42,253 nt of DNA, taken from IMG/VR virus record IMGVR_UViG_3300033141_004276, positions 1 to 42,253 of that record; one strand, written 5' to 3'. A program made the position numbers and the translations under genes. This document shows positions 31,401 to 39,121 of this stretch, one piece after another; positions within the stretch are counted from its first letter, which is position 1; the number at the start of each line of letters is the position of its first letter. Below the pieces are notes generated by a model. The model searched no databases, was not told the DNA's origin, and saw only the letters and a list, made by a program, of their open reading frames with translations. This DNA comes from a virus.

Positions 31401-34110
31401 TTATCCTGTATTACAAAATGATATAAGAAAGTATATGGGAAGGATACATCATCTTCAGGAAATTGTATTTGATTTAATGCGAGTTGCTATATTTGGAGAT
31501 ATGAGTGAAGAAGAAATATATTTAACTTCTCAACTTATTTTTGATTTAAGTGATGAGGCAAGAATTAAAGCAAAAGTTGAAACTTCGGGGCTTACTTTAG
31601 AAGAAGTTAGAGAAAATATTAAAAAAAGAAAAAATGAATTTAAAAAGTTGGGAATAGATAAGAAAGTAGATAGAGCCATAGAGAAATATAAAGAATATAT
31701 TGAAATAATAAGAGAAACCTTAATAGAAATAGGAGTTTTAAAACCAGAACAGAATTTTGATTTTTATGCTCCACATAATGTATTAAATTATATTAATCCT
31801 GATTTTTGGCAACATTGGGAATATATAGGAATTTCAAGAAGATTTAGAAAATTTAAACCTTCTTTTGCTAAAAAAGCCAAAGGGACAACTAAAGAATATT
31901 TAAGGTCACCAATAGCATTATTTACATATTTTGCTAAAGCACTTAAAACAATAGAAGATTGGAAATTTCTAAACGATATTTTAGATAGATATGATATTAC
32001 TAAAAATTGGGAAGTGGAAGATTATGTGAAGTTTATAAATGATAATATTCCAGATAAAGCAATAGAAAAATTCTTAAAAGATAAGAATAAAAAAAGTTTA
32101 GAAGATATAAATATAAAATCATTAAGAGGATTTGCTTTTGATTATAAAGAAGATATTGTAATTAACGACAAACAATATCGGACATTTTATCCAACTTCTG
32201 TTTTCTTATCAACAGGCAGAAGTAGACCTCCTGATTATAAAAATAAACCTTTTTATGTTGTTCCTAAAGAAATAGCAGATACTTTAAACAATTTTTATCC
32301 GCCTTCTTTGGGGGGTATAAGATTACTTAATAAAGCAACAGCAATATGGAAAACTGCTGCTATTTTTTGGAATTATCCTTCTTTTACTTTAAATAACATA
32401 ATAGGTGATACTTTTATTGTTTTGGTTCAACATCCTGAACCGTGGGAATTATCTCACGATATATCAGTAGCAATAAGATACCTTTTTAGTCAAGAAGCCA
32501 GAAATACCGATTTAAAAGAGTTAAGAGATTTTATTATAGATGAAGCGGTTTTAGATGGATTAATGATTACTTCTGAAAATTTATATAGTGCTACTTCTCC
32601 TATTGAAGTTTTTAAAAAACTTAATAAACTTTCAATGTATAGAGAAAGTTTATTAAGAATTGCTATGGCTAATTATTGTTTAAGGAAATTAAAAGAAGGC
32701 AAAGCAAGTTTCGTAAGAGAACATTTAGGTCATCTTGATATTCCAGAATTAAATGATAGAGATGCTATGGGACATATAGCAAGAAGTATATTAGTAGATT
32801 ATCAAAGATGGTCTCCTATATTTAAAAGATATGTAAGAGGACTTGCTGTTCCTTTTGGGACTTTTTATTTTGGTTGGACTAATATTTGGTGGAAATTTCA
32901 ATTTAGCAAAAAAGATTGGTGGAAAGCATTGGCAGGCGGATTTTTACCATATATTATAGCAACATTATGGAACTATTCAAGTAAAGAAAGAAGAAAAATT
33001 GAGGCAAAATTACCAAGAGATAAAGCATATGATTTACATTTCATATTAAGCACAAAACCTGAACCTGATGGAACTTATCGTATCTGGGACCCGCAAAATC
33101 CAGTTGCTCTTGTTTTTGGTGGGTCTATTTATGGTGCTTCTACAAAAGCAGTAGCAAGAGTAACATTTGAAGGTATTTCCATAAAAAAAGCAAGCAATGA
33201 GTTTTTAAAACAGATATTTGGAGAAGAAAAAAGAAGGATTGTTTTTCTTGCCACTCCTGCCTGGAGATTTATTAAAGGATTAGTAGATAGAAGAGACCCT
33301 TATGATAGAGCACCTATATATCCAAGAAGAAAAGAAGATTTAACTACTATTGAGGAAATATATTATAATTTTTTGTATTTTGCTAAAACATTTAGTCCGC
33401 CTTTTGCTAATTCTATAAGATATTATGTAAGAGGTATGCCCTTAAGAGCAACTACTAAAAAATTGTTTAGTCATTGGAGTATTAAAAGAGTATTAGGAAT
33501 TTATAACATAAATTTAGCAACAGGATTTTTAACTTCTATTTTTACTGAAGAAGAATTAGAAAGATTATCAAAGAAAGAAAAAGATATTTTTGAAAAATTA
33601 AGTTGGGATACTGTAAGAGAAATCAACAATTTGACAAAAAAAGCAGCGTCTATTTTTGATAGTGTATTAAGAGATTTTAAAAATAAAAGTTTTGATTTAG
33701 TTAAAGAAGAAGTTGAAAAAACATATGATGGCAAATACCCAACAAAAAGGAATGAAATATTAAATTTGTATTATACTGTTTTTAAAAAATATTGGAAAGA
33801 AATAGGGCAGGAAAAATATTCAAATAAAGTTAAGAAAGTTCTTGAAAAAGCAGAATTACCAATTCCTATTGAAAAAATATCTGATAAATTATGGTTAAAC
33901 AGATTTATCAATAGAATAGTTAATCCTTCTTTTATTTATAATCTTGCTTATGGCAATTATGAAATTGCTGACAAAAATACTCCTGAAAAGTTTTATTATG
34001 GAAATTTGAAAAAAATTTCAAGAATTTCAAGATTTATTCAAGTTATTACCAGAACTCCATCAGCAGAAAGAGCATTAACTCTTAAGAAACTATTATCTGG
34101 TAAAGAATAA
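28480..34110 (+). CDS. giant internal virion protein with embedded sigma-70 domain
   Basis: 1876 residues, the largest gene here and last of the rightward block. A short motif, DIIKKW(D/S)GK(K/R)I, is repeated at residues 6-16 and 21-31. Residues about 150-300 are hydrophobic and Gly/Ala-rich. Residues 694-905 look like sigma regions 2-3-4. After that come about 970 helical, Trp/Tyr-rich residues (SFTLNNIIGDTFIVLVQHPE). Size, place and layout fit proteins ejected with podovirus DNA (T7 gp16, N4 vRNAP position). I see no lysozyme or protease motif. Confidence 0.75.
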   Translation: MNLKSDIIKKWDGKKIAISDDIIKKWSGKRITEKLKPVSQKPFETPLAEEFKKPEKPIKIQLEWTKPEKETIIRAVRKEEKFRDLTEKEKETADLLREIKYLKNNAPFEVKAKAFTTQVIRNSPVGIIGRIISGKKFDEYIERDKAIEYAFPYYAMAGQYAGEWASLITTGKILGKIPIKLTGKMLPTVFEKVSTPILAAITGSASGGAIFGISQLAEEIAKAREEKKIDVLKSAKRVAESSLMGAGLGSLWAIENPIKSIVASSVYGAGINYLFNKDYKQSAISGLMFGLLTAATHKNMSKLLRDIAYQRTIDGVKTYIKLKKPKAPDWEVEVLSREFLNDMLIKNNLAKVEGKELIFKDNLTYKHFESATKNVIKNIDKLLFNISKQAKVSTVKPIPKQNIKDIVEKAGGKFLGVKDNLVYFNEPKTKSTLALPVNEANLENIKNRIIETQKKVEPQKKVEKPKMTFEEIQQKEKLMGQLKSEPLNYPQSAIERMSLKTAKEIIEKSIPYKKVSILPDGSYKIIEKQPEEKEISKPSVSKKEQVEMKEPWEMTKEEYKNLPIEQWGEITGFVEYSKLSPKIKKVAQEKYLKETGDIEGANPKSEEFILDKFIFDKKTGEIFSDDYPSHKEEVEWALKQGKPVPAEILKDYPDLVEKYKAKQVVSQIESVNKIKDIREYIKANYKGISENDINIIEKDIGTLTNKYSKYLKSPQTDKDELLSASFIGLDKALKTFDKSKGASLRTHINNYIKGEIRDWLSENENLIKVNRTYESKIKKAIKQLQNEGIEPTIEKISELSGIKKDTVRDIIEVRNIISEMVDEEEGVRKIEQIKEEKPTPEEAVAKEELVTRLKEEISKLSNKEKEIFEAFSEDKSVSYISKKVGISEEEAVNTLKNVRKKLIKNLELEDLIYMDYAIGSKEIKKKEERGSIRFKKIIELDQAKIKSKKSLKEKENIFKKYIEELFSFYPELKNYPVLQNDIRKYMGRIHHLQEIVFDLMRVAIFGDMSEEEIYLTSQLIFDLSDEARIKAKVETSGLTLEEVRENIKKRKNEFKKLGIDKKVDRAIEKYKEYIEIIRETLIEIGVLKPEQNFDFYAPHNVLNYINPDFWQHWEYIGISRRFRKFKPSFAKKAKGTTKEYLRSPIALFTYFAKALKTIEDWKFLNDILDRYDITKNWEVEDYVKFINDNIPDKAIEKFLKDKNKKSLEDINIKSLRGFAFDYKEDIVINDKQYRTFYPTSVFLSTGRSRPPDYKNKPFYVVPKEIADTLNNFYPPSLGGIRLLNKATAIWKTAAIFWNYPSFTLNNIIGDTFIVLVQHPEPWELSHDISVAIRYLFSQEARNTDLKELRDFIIDEAVLDGLMITSENLYSATSPIEVFKKLNKLSMYRESLLRIAMANYCLRKLKEGKASFVREHLGHLDIPELNDRDAMGHIARSILVDYQRWSPIFKRYVRGLAVPFGTFYFGWTNIWWKFQFSKKDWWKALAGGFLPYIIATLWNYSSKERRKIEAKLPRDKAYDLHFILSTKPEPDGTYRIWDPQNPVALVFGGSIYGASTKAVARVTFEGISIKKASNEFLKQIFGEEKRRIVFLATPAWRFIKGLVDRRDPYDRAPIYPRRKEDLTTIEEIYYNFLYFAKTFSPPFANSIRYYVRGMPLRATTKKLFSHWSIKRVLGIYNINLATGFLTSIFTEEELERLSKKEKDIFEKLSWDTVREINNLTKKAASIFDSVLRDFKNKSFDLVKEEVEKTYDGKYPTKRNEILNLYYTVFKKYWKEIGQEKYSNKVKKVLEKAELPIPIEKISDKLWLNRFINRIVNPSFIYNLAYGNYEIADKNTPEKFYYGNLKKISRISRFIQVITRTPSAERALTLKKLLSGKE
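30559..31194 (+). other. sigma-70-like domain inside the giant protein (residues about 694-905)
   Basis: Region 2: 'DELLSASFIGLDKALKTFD' then 'KSKGASLRTHINNYIKGEIR', matching the DLIQEGxIGLxKAxxxFDxxkGxxFxTYAxxxIRxxI pattern. Region 3: 'IKKAIKQLQNEGIEPTIEKI' followed by 'SELSGIKKDTVRDI'. Region 4: 'EEAVAKEELVTRLKEEISKL' and 'SNKEKEIFEAFSEDKSVSYI' then 'SKKVGISEEEAVNTLKNVRK', the helix-turn-helix for the -35 box. All parts are in the usual order and spacing. Region 1.1 is absent, as in alternative sigmas. Confidence 0.85.
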
Positions 34111-34152
34111 CTATATATAGTCAATAATATCTAAATATTAACTATATATAGT
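34110..34152. terminator. twin palindromes between convergent blocks
   Basis: ACTATATATAGT occurs at 34110-34121 and again at 34141-34152. Each copy is a perfect 12-bp palindrome, and the stop codons of both convergent genes lie at or in them. Weak A/T stems without clear T-runs make termination uncertain. It could be a bidirectional terminator or a protein-binding site. Confidence 0.45.
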
Positions 34153-35006
34153 TATATTTCAACTTTAATATCAAATCTTCTATAATTATCAAAAACCAAT
34201 TTCACTTTACAAAATACTCCACCACTCTCTATATATCCAAATCCTTTTTTTTCTTGCCAATCTGGTGCTTCAACTGAATTATCTAATATTACTGCTTTCA
34301 AATATTTTCCTGTTTGTATATCTCTTAATGGGTCAAATCTTATTCTTGGATTATTTGTATTTTCTACAATAGGCTTTACAAATCCACTTCTTTTAGCCCA
34401 GCCATTATGTTTATGTGAAAATATAAAAATATCATAAATCCAGCCTGCTTCTCTAATTCTTGCTACATCTATCATTCCTTTACTTACAGGAGCAGAACCG
34501 CCAAATCCGTGATGACCTAATATGTTTAAATATTTTATTCCGCCTCTGCTTGTTTTATTTGAAGTAAACTTATAGCAGGCATAATACATATATCCACCAT
34601 ATTGTATATTTCCACCATATTTCATATTTAATCTTTCTATTAATCTTATTATTAAGTTTGTTCCATATCTCCTATTTATTTCCCATTCGTGATTTCCATC
34701 AGAAATAATATCTATATATTTAGCATAAGGGCTTAAAATCTTTTCTCCAAAATCTATCATTTTGTCCAGAATATTTGTATGTTTAACAAGTTCCAAATCT
34801 ACATAACTTGCCATATATCTCGGGTCTTTAGGAATTATGCTGTCAAATATATCTCCATTTATTATTATCCTACAATTTCTTTTTTTGGCTTCTTCTAAAT
34901 CTTTTTTAATTTTTGGAATATCCGAATTTCTATGTCCTAAATGTAAATCGCTCATAAATAAGAAATCCTGTTCTTTTTTATTTAGATTTAAAACTAATAC
35001 TTTCAT
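34152..35006 (-). CDS. calcineurin-like metallophosphoesterase
   Basis: 284 residues. Metal-binding motifs are complete: 'MSDLHLGH' (D20, H22), 'INGDIFD' (D52), 'DGNHEWE' (N105, H106), 'ILGHHGFG' (H165/H166) and 'FSHKHNG' (H198, H200). The enzyme hydrolyses phosphodiesters or phosphomonoesters; phage members may act on nucleic acids or signalling nucleotides. It is last in the rusA transcript and overlaps the upstream gene (ATGA). Confidence 0.85.
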   Translation of the reverse strand: MKVLVLNLNKKEQDFLFMSDLHLGHRNSDIPKIKKDLEEAKKRNCRIIINGDIFDSIIPKDPRYMASYVDLELVKHTNILDKMIDFGEKILSPYAKYIDIISDGNHEWEINRRYGTNLIIRLIERLNMKYGGNIQYGGYMYYACYKFTSNKTSRGGIKYLNILGHHGFGGSAPVSKGMIDVARIREAGWIYDIFIFSHKHNGWAKRSGFVKPIVENTNNPRIRFDPLRDIQTGKYLKAVILDNSVEAPDWQEKKGFGYIESGGVFCKVKLVFDNYRRFDIKVEI

Positions 35007-35347
35007 TTCCTAATCCTCCTTCTCTTTCTATTTTTTAAATATTCTTTTATTTCTTTTGAAGATACTGTTTTTATAATGTCAAGATTAATATAATCATAAA
35101 CTTTTATTTTTACAACACAACCTTTAGGAATTACTATAATATCATCTGTATCAGTATCATCAATTTTATTTGTAATATTAATATTTCTTAAAATCAATAA
35201 ATAATCAATATTGTTAATCTTTTGTATTTTATAAATAATACCAAAAGTATAATTTATAGGAATTTTTATATCACTATATCTTGATTTATTATTAAAAGCC
35301 ATTATATCAGTCCATTCTATTCTGGCAATTTTAAATTTTCTTTTCAT
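35003..35347 (-). CDS. hypothetical protein between rusA and phosphoesterase
   Basis: 114 residues (MKRKFKIARIEWTDIMAFNN). Mostly beta strands (VIPKGCVVKIKVYDYINLDI) and a very basic C-terminus (KNRKRRRIRK). Overlaps both neighbours by 4 bases, so strictly coupled. Possibly nucleic-acid binding from charge alone. Confidence 0.65.
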   Translation of the reverse strand: MKRKFKIARIEWTDIMAFNNKSRYSDIKIPINYTFGIIYKIQKINNIDYLLILRNINITNKIDDTDTDDIIVIPKGCVVKIKVYDYINLDIIKTVSSKEIKEYLKNRKRRRIRK

Positions 35348-35877
35348 AATTCCCAGACTATAAGTTCTACTCTCGGATTTTCTTTATCTATATTCCTATA
35401 AAGATGTTCTTCACAAAATTGTTTATCATCTTTATACATCAATCCATTAAAAGCGTCAAATATTGATTTTGTATAATTATGAGTATCTCTTACTCTATTA
35501 TCTTTAAAATATAATTTTAAAATAACCGCTAATTTCCCAGTCAACATTTTAAAATCTTTTGGTTTTTGAGCAAGGAACTGATATTGTAAATCTTTTTCAT
35601 ATTGTTTATATTTCCTGCTTAAAAAATATTTCCCTTGTTTATTTCTAATCTTTTCATTATCTTTGCTTAAAGGATTTCCTTTGAATATAAATTTATATTT
35701 TTTGCTATAATCAAAATAACTTGTTATGTTTGAAAAATCTAAACTTTCATCTGTAAAAGAATAAATAATATTACAAGGTCTTTTACATCGTGAACAAATA
35801 TAATAATGAGTAGTTCCATTTCCAGAAATTTCTACATTAGCCCTACAACAATCAGAAACATAAAAAGGATTTATCAT
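35344..35877 (-). CDS. rusA: RusA-family Holliday junction resolvase with N-terminal zinc ribbon
   Basis: 177 residues. Residues 1-40 form a Cys-rich ribbon (DCCRANV, then ICSRCKRPC). The RusA part starts 'YKFIFKGNPLSKDNEKIRNK' and carries the active-site block 'RVRDTHNYTKSIFDAFNG' (D131, K137, D141) with 'MYKDDKQF' (D150/D151). RusA dimers cut four-way junctions. No Shine-Dalgarno is visible; a perfect promoter places the transcript start at the ATG. The extra ribbon is not part of minimal RusA and may aid DNA binding. Confidence 0.85.
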   Translation of the reverse strand: MINPFYVSDCCRANVEISGNGTTHYYICSRCKRPCNIIYSFTDESLDFSNITSYFDYSKKYKFIFKGNPLSKDNEKIRNKQGKYFLSRKYKQYEKDLQYQFLAQKPKDFKMLTGKLAVILKLYFKDNRVRDTHNYTKSIFDAFNGLMYKDDKQFCEEHLYRNIDKENPRVELIVWEL

Positions 35878-35883
35878 AGTTAA

Positions 35884-35912
35884 ATTATAACATTTTTAAA
35901 ATGAAATGTCAA
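35884..35912 (-). promoter_or_regulatory. leftward consensus promoter for rusA
   Basis: On the minus strand TTGACA (35912-35907), 17 bases, TATAAT (35889-35884). Six bases (TTAACT) separate the -10 box from the rusA ATG, so the A of the ATG is the expected first transcribed base. Confidence 0.85.
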
Positions 35913-35913
35913 C

Positions 35914-36024
35914 TTATTTTTTATATTTTATTATAATAAACTTTTTAACAATAGCAATAAAAGTTAGTAAAATCCCAATAAATACTCCGACAAGAATAAA
36001 AAATAAAATTTCAAATATATTCAT
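35914..36024 (-). CDS. small membrane protein
   Basis: 36 residues: MNIFEILFFILVGVFIGILL followed by TFIAIVKKFIIIKYKK, one long transmembrane helix and a basic tail. The start overlaps the upstream stop (ATGA). Shine-Dalgarno weak (AAGAGA). Function unknown. Confidence 0.55.
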   Translation of the reverse strand: MNIFEILFFILVGVFIGILLTFIAIVKKFIIIKYKK

Positions 36025-36200
36025 TTCTCTTTAATCTTCCATTTCTTTTTAAATCTCATAAAATCAGGAGCAGATACAACAAGTTCATAACCTATTTCAT
36101 TAAAAAACTTCATCGCTAATTCTTTGGAATAAAATTGTAAGTTATTTTGTTCAGGTTGCCAATACCCTTCTTTGTTTTTAGACACAATAATTTCATCCAT
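36021..36200 (-). CDS. small hypothetical protein
   Basis: 59 residues from the ATG at 36200 (MDEIIVSKNKEGYWQPEQNN), chosen because AAAGGAGGTATT precedes it. Helix 'KELAMKFFNEIGYELV' and a basic tail. Similar short proteins occur in phage early regions; function unknown. Confidence 0.6.
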   Translation of the reverse strand: MDEIIVSKNKEGYWQPEQNNLQFYSKELAMKFFNEIGYELVVSAPDFMRFKKKWKIKEK

Positions 36201-36210
36201 AATACCTCCT

Positions 36211-36561
36211 TTATTCTCTATAATCATTATAAATCTCTATTCCAAAAGGTGCTTCTTTGTAAGATGTCTCAAGTATTACTATCTTCCCTTCTTCTTTAAT
36301 TAAATTTATTAACTCATTCAAATTATTGATTTCTATTGTCCAAACATTCTCTTTTTCCTTTCTGTCGCAGACAAGCATCCCATTTTCTTTTCTAAAATTT
36401 TCACCATTTTTATACCAATCCTCAAACCAGGGATATTTTTTTGCCTTTTCAAAAGATGATACAGTTGTATACACTACATAAGTTAATTTTTCTTTTTTTG
36501 CTGATTTGCAAGGTTTTTTATCCTCCCACCGTAAACTTGTTCTTTTTACCAGAAACTTCAT
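36211..36561 (-). CDS. hypothetical protein
   Basis: 116 residues (MKFLVKRTSLRWEDKKPCKS). Alpha/beta pattern with 'WTIEINNLNELINLIKEEGK' and 'IVILET', similar to small domains following RNA-ligase-type genes in phages, but I cannot name the family. AAGGAGGTG precedes the start. Confidence 0.6.
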   Translation of the reverse strand: MKFLVKRTSLRWEDKKPCKSAKKEKLTYVVYTTVSSFEKAKKYPWFEDWYKNGENFRKENGMLVCDRKEKENVWTIEINNLNELINLIKEEGKIVILETSYKEAPFGIEIYNDYRE

Positions 36562-36562
36562 A

Positions 36563-37486
36563 TTACACCTCCTTATTTACTAATTTTTCTTTATACCATT
36601 CTGGAAATCCGTGTGTGCTTTTTCTAACTATATCATTAACAAATATTTTATATAAACCATTCTTTATATTTTCTTTTTCTTCTTCTAATAAATCATTTTT
36701 AATTTCTTGAATAAGTTTACCTATATCTCTTACAGAACATTCTAATTCTCCTTTTTCTTTTAAATGCTGTATAGCCTTATTCCATCTTGCTTCTGTTCTA
36801 AAACTTTCTATAAATAACTCCAATTTACCTTTAGAAGTAAAATCCCTTTTCCATTCAGTTTTATGTTTTTCTTTAAATTTTTCTGATACATATTTGCCCA
36901 TAGATATTGGAATAATTATTGAATTTTTTATCATAGCAACTTGGTTATAATTTTTTATAACTATACCTTCTATTTTACATCCACCAAGATAACTTTCAGT
37001 TTCTAAAAATTTATTAATTTCTTCCATTGTTCCTTTTAATTCTCCATAGTATAATAAAGGAACAATATCTATATCAAGTAATAATGCTATTTCTTTAAGA
37101 TGTTCATAATTATCAATAAATTTATCTTTAATATAAGCCCCAAATAAAGCAAAATTGTTTTTTGGAATATTATTATACTTCAATACATTATGTTTAGGAG
37201 ATTTTAAGTATTCCATATATAAATATACTGGCTGTGGAAATTTTTCCCTCAAGATATTTTCTCTTGCTAAAGTTTGTGTATATGCTTCATAAAACATATT
37301 ATCAATTGCTGTATTTGTCCATTCTTTACCCTTACTTCTGTATCTAAAATTACTATTTTCATCTATACCTATAACCCATTGTGAACCGTCAATTTTTTCT
37401 GTAATTTCAACTTTTCCTTTAAATAAGTTTGGGATATAAGTATCTCCAATGTGAAAAATTTTTGGAAAAGAAGAAAATCCTTTCAT
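36563..37486 (-). CDS. RNA ligase (Rnl2-like)
   Basis: 307 residues from the ATG at 37486 (AGGAGGTG upstream). Nucleotidyltransferase motifs: I 'ITEKIDGSQW' (Lys31 would carry AMP), III/IIIa 'YLYMEYL' and 'FALFGAYI', IV 'KIEGIVIKNY' (about 172-181), V 'ISMGKYVSEKFKE'. A helical C-terminal domain follows. Such phage ligases can reseal tRNAs cut by host defence nucleases. No polynucleotide kinase/phosphatase is seen, unless the metallophosphoesterase helps prepare ends. Confidence 0.85.
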   Translation of the reverse strand: MKGFSSFPKIFHIGDTYIPNLFKGKVEITEKIDGSQWVIGIDENSNFRYRSKGKEWTNTAIDNMFYEAYTQTLARENILREKFPQPVYLYMEYLKSPKHNVLKYNNIPKNNFALFGAYIKDKFIDNYEHLKEIALLLDIDIVPLLYYGELKGTMEEINKFLETESYLGGCKIEGIVIKNYNQVAMIKNSIIIPISMGKYVSEKFKEKHKTEWKRDFTSKGKLELFIESFRTEARWNKAIQHLKEKGELECSVRDIGKLIQEIKNDLLEEEKENIKNGLYKIFVNDIVRKSTHGFPEWYKEKLVNKEV

Positions 37487-37497
37487 AGTTTCACCTC

Positions 37498-37695
37498 CTA
37501 AAATAGCCATCCTTTCATTCTATTCACCAGATTTCTCACATTTCCTATTTTTTGTTTTCTTTCTTCTGAAAAAGAAGCAAGTTTTCCACTCTGTTCCAGC
37601 CATTCAAAATAATCATCACAACAAGTTAAAATCATAATTAATTCTTTTTCTGTAAACTCAATTGTAATTTTTTTACTCATTTCAATTTTCTTCAT
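37498..37695 (-). CDS. small hypothetical protein
   Basis: 65 residues ([20 protein letters not shown]). Two helices with CC in the first; AAGGAGGATTT precedes the ATG. The pattern 'ITIEFTEKELIMIL' is frequent at the start of small phage proteins of unknown role. Confidence 0.6.
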   Translation of the reverse strand: MKKIEMSKKITIEFTEKELIMILTCCDDYFEWLEQSGKLASFSEERKQKIGNVRNLVNRMKGWLF

Positions 37696-37888
37696 TTTTT
37701 AAATCCTCCTTCACTTCAATAAAATCAACTTCTTTAATATCTACAATTTTGCCACACTTTTCACAATACCACCATCGCCAAGTTCCCTTTGCTTTTAGCC
37801 CCAGAGGTCTCCAATCGTGCCAGCCAAAGAGCCAGCAAGTTAGTTTTCTCATAAACTTCATAATGTTTTGAAGTTCTTTTTTAATCAT
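37682..37888 (-). CDS. small Trp-rich zinc-finger protein
   Basis: 68 residues from the ATG at 37888, chosen for GAGGAGGT just upstream. '[20 protein letters not shown]' and '[20 protein letters not shown]' give a Trp-rich finger with C/H and CxxC ligands. Similar phage proteins with a 'C..GwHdw......c..CGk' pattern are common; function unknown. Confidence 0.65.
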   Translation of the reverse strand: MIKKELQNIMKFMRKLTCWLFGWHDWRPLGLKAKGTWRWWYCEKCGKIVDIKEVDFIEVKEDLKNEEN

Positions 37889-38181
37889 CTGATACCTCCT
37901 CATAAGTCTTTTCAAAAATATCTGGTTTACAAGGATAAAATTCTCCTGATATTCCTTTAATAACATAATCCCCTATATCCGCTTTCCCCTATATCCGCTT
38001 TCATTTCGCCTTCTAATGTTTTAATAATAATACCAACAACTTCTCCTCGTTTATTTGTTTCACAAGATTTAAACCTCTTAGAACCACTTTTATACATCCA
38101 TTTTTGTATTTCTTGCCAATTATCACCTATAAATAGTATTGCCTCTATAATCACAGGTTTTTTGCGATATTTTTTAATCAT
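37881..38181 (-). pseudogene. conserved phage protein broken by 16-bp tandem duplication
   Basis: The start MIKKYRKKPVIIEAILFIGD has a GGAGGT site and belongs to a common small phage family (usual form: IKKYRKKPVxIEAxxF...TLEGxMxAxxGDYIIKG..[16 protein letters not shown]). The frame breaks at [11 protein letters not shown] and stops at 37957. The rest of the family sequence is intact in another frame: [20 protein letters not shown] then KTYEEVSDD, ending at 37881. Removing one copy of the repeat 37970-38001 restores a 94-residue protein. Confidence 0.8.
37970..38001. repeat. 16-bp perfect tandem duplication causing a frameshift
   Basis: CCCCTATATCCGCTTT occurs at 37970-37985 and again at 37986-38001. 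Sixteen is not a multiple of three, so the second copy shifts the frame of the gene 37881-38181. Replication slippage could delete it and restore the gene. Confidence 0.9.
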
Positions 38182-38506
38182 TTAATACCTCCAACAAAAT
38201 CTTATGAATTTTCTTTTCTTTCTTTGTCAATTCATCAGAATGAATGTGATAAAAAGAGATTTCCCCATCTTTACTTTCAAAAAATGCCAATAAGCCCAAT
38301 TTATCTCTTGAAAGTCCATACCCAATAATTTTTACAGGTTCTATGTTTTTGTCAAGATTGCAAGCATTTTTACAATCAGATGAAAAACCTCCTTTTCTTA
38401 AAACCCAATGACTTCGTCCAATAGTAAAACCAATTTCATCTCCTTTCTTTACTCTTTTCATCAAGTTTCTTACAATTTTCCAAGTTTCTCTTTCTTTTCT
38501 AATCAT
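38174..38506 (-). CDS. hypothetical protein
   Basis: 110 residues (MIRKERETWKIVRNLMKRVK). 'GDEIGFTIGRSHWVLRKGGF' suggests a beta core and two Cys follow (SSDCKNACNL). AAGGGAGGC precedes the ATG, which overlaps the upstream stop (ATGA). Family unknown. Confidence 0.6.
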   Translation of the reverse strand: MIRKERETWKIVRNLMKRVKKGDEIGFTIGRSHWVLRKGGFSSDCKNACNLDKNIEPVKIIGYGLSRDKLGLLAFFESKDGEISFYHIHSDELTKKEKKIHKILLEVLND

Positions 38507-38646
38507 ACTGCCTCCCTTATTACTTTCATTTTATACTTTCCTAATCTAAACTCAATTTCTGTAGCAGAAGAATTTTCTAATAAATCATAAACAACTCTTA
38601 AAACATCTTTCTCTTTCTTTGATAATTTTGATTTTAAACTTTTCAT
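38503..38646 (-). CDS. small hypothetical protein, helical N-terminus
   Basis: 47 residues, MKSLKSKLSKKEKDVLRVVY at the start. 'LSKKEKDVLRVVYDLLENS' could be the first helices of an HTH domain, but the protein is too short to say. AAGGAGG precedes the ATG. Confidence 0.5.
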   Translation of the reverse strand: MKSLKSKLSKKEKDVLRVVYDLLENSSATEIEFRLGKYKMKVIREAV

Positions 38647-38858
38647 CTTTCCTCCTTTCTACTTTTTAAACTTTTAGTAATTTCATCGCCTTTTTCAAAT
38701 TTTGATAAGAAATATAATGTTCGTAAAATATCTTTATTTCTTTTACATATACAATTTAATTTTACTACATCATATTTTTTAACTTTTTTTACTGATAAAA
38801 CCAAAAACTCTTTTGCTCTAATTATATTTAAAATCGCAAATAATTTAGTTTTAATCAT
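38643..38858 (-). CDS. small hypothetical protein
   Basis: 71 residues (MIKTKLFAILNIIRAKEFLV), basic, with two Cys (NCICKRNKD). AGGAGGAAGT precedes the start and the end overlaps the next ATG. Family unknown. Confidence 0.55.
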   Translation of the reverse strand: MIKTKLFAILNIIRAKEFLVLSVKKVKKYDVVKLNCICKRNKDILRTLYFLSKFEKGDEITKSLKSRKEER

Positions 38859-39121
38859 ACTTCCTCCTCTAAAATCTTATCTATTTCCTTTAAATCATTT
38901 TCATTAAGTCCACAATTTTTACAATGCGGTAAACCATTCCATTCTTTACAATAATCTAATCGTGCTTTAATAATATTTCTAATTTTTTTAATGCCTTCAC
39001 CAATTTTCTGGTATTGCTCGCAAAAATCAATTAAAGTTTTCAGGGCTTCTGCGTGAGTTTTCGTGCCAACAAAATCATAATAAACTTCTCTTACATAATC
39101 AATCGCTTCATCAATTTTCAT
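38855..39121 (-). CDS. hypothetical protein with CKNCG knuckle
   Basis: 88 residues from the ATG at 39121, which overlaps the upstream stop (TGATG); AAGGAGG lies 4 bases before. A helical N-terminal two-thirds (MKIDEAIDYVREVYYDFVGT) ends in 'PHCKNCGLNENDLKEIDKIL', a knuckle plus helix. The first part resembles helical phage proteins with 'ALkTLidfCeqYq'. Function unknown. Confidence 0.65.
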   Translation of the reverse strand: MKIDEAIDYVREVYYDFVGTKTHAEALKTLIDFCEQYQKIGEGIKKIRNIIKARLDYCKEWNGLPHCKNCGLNENDLKEIDKILEEEV

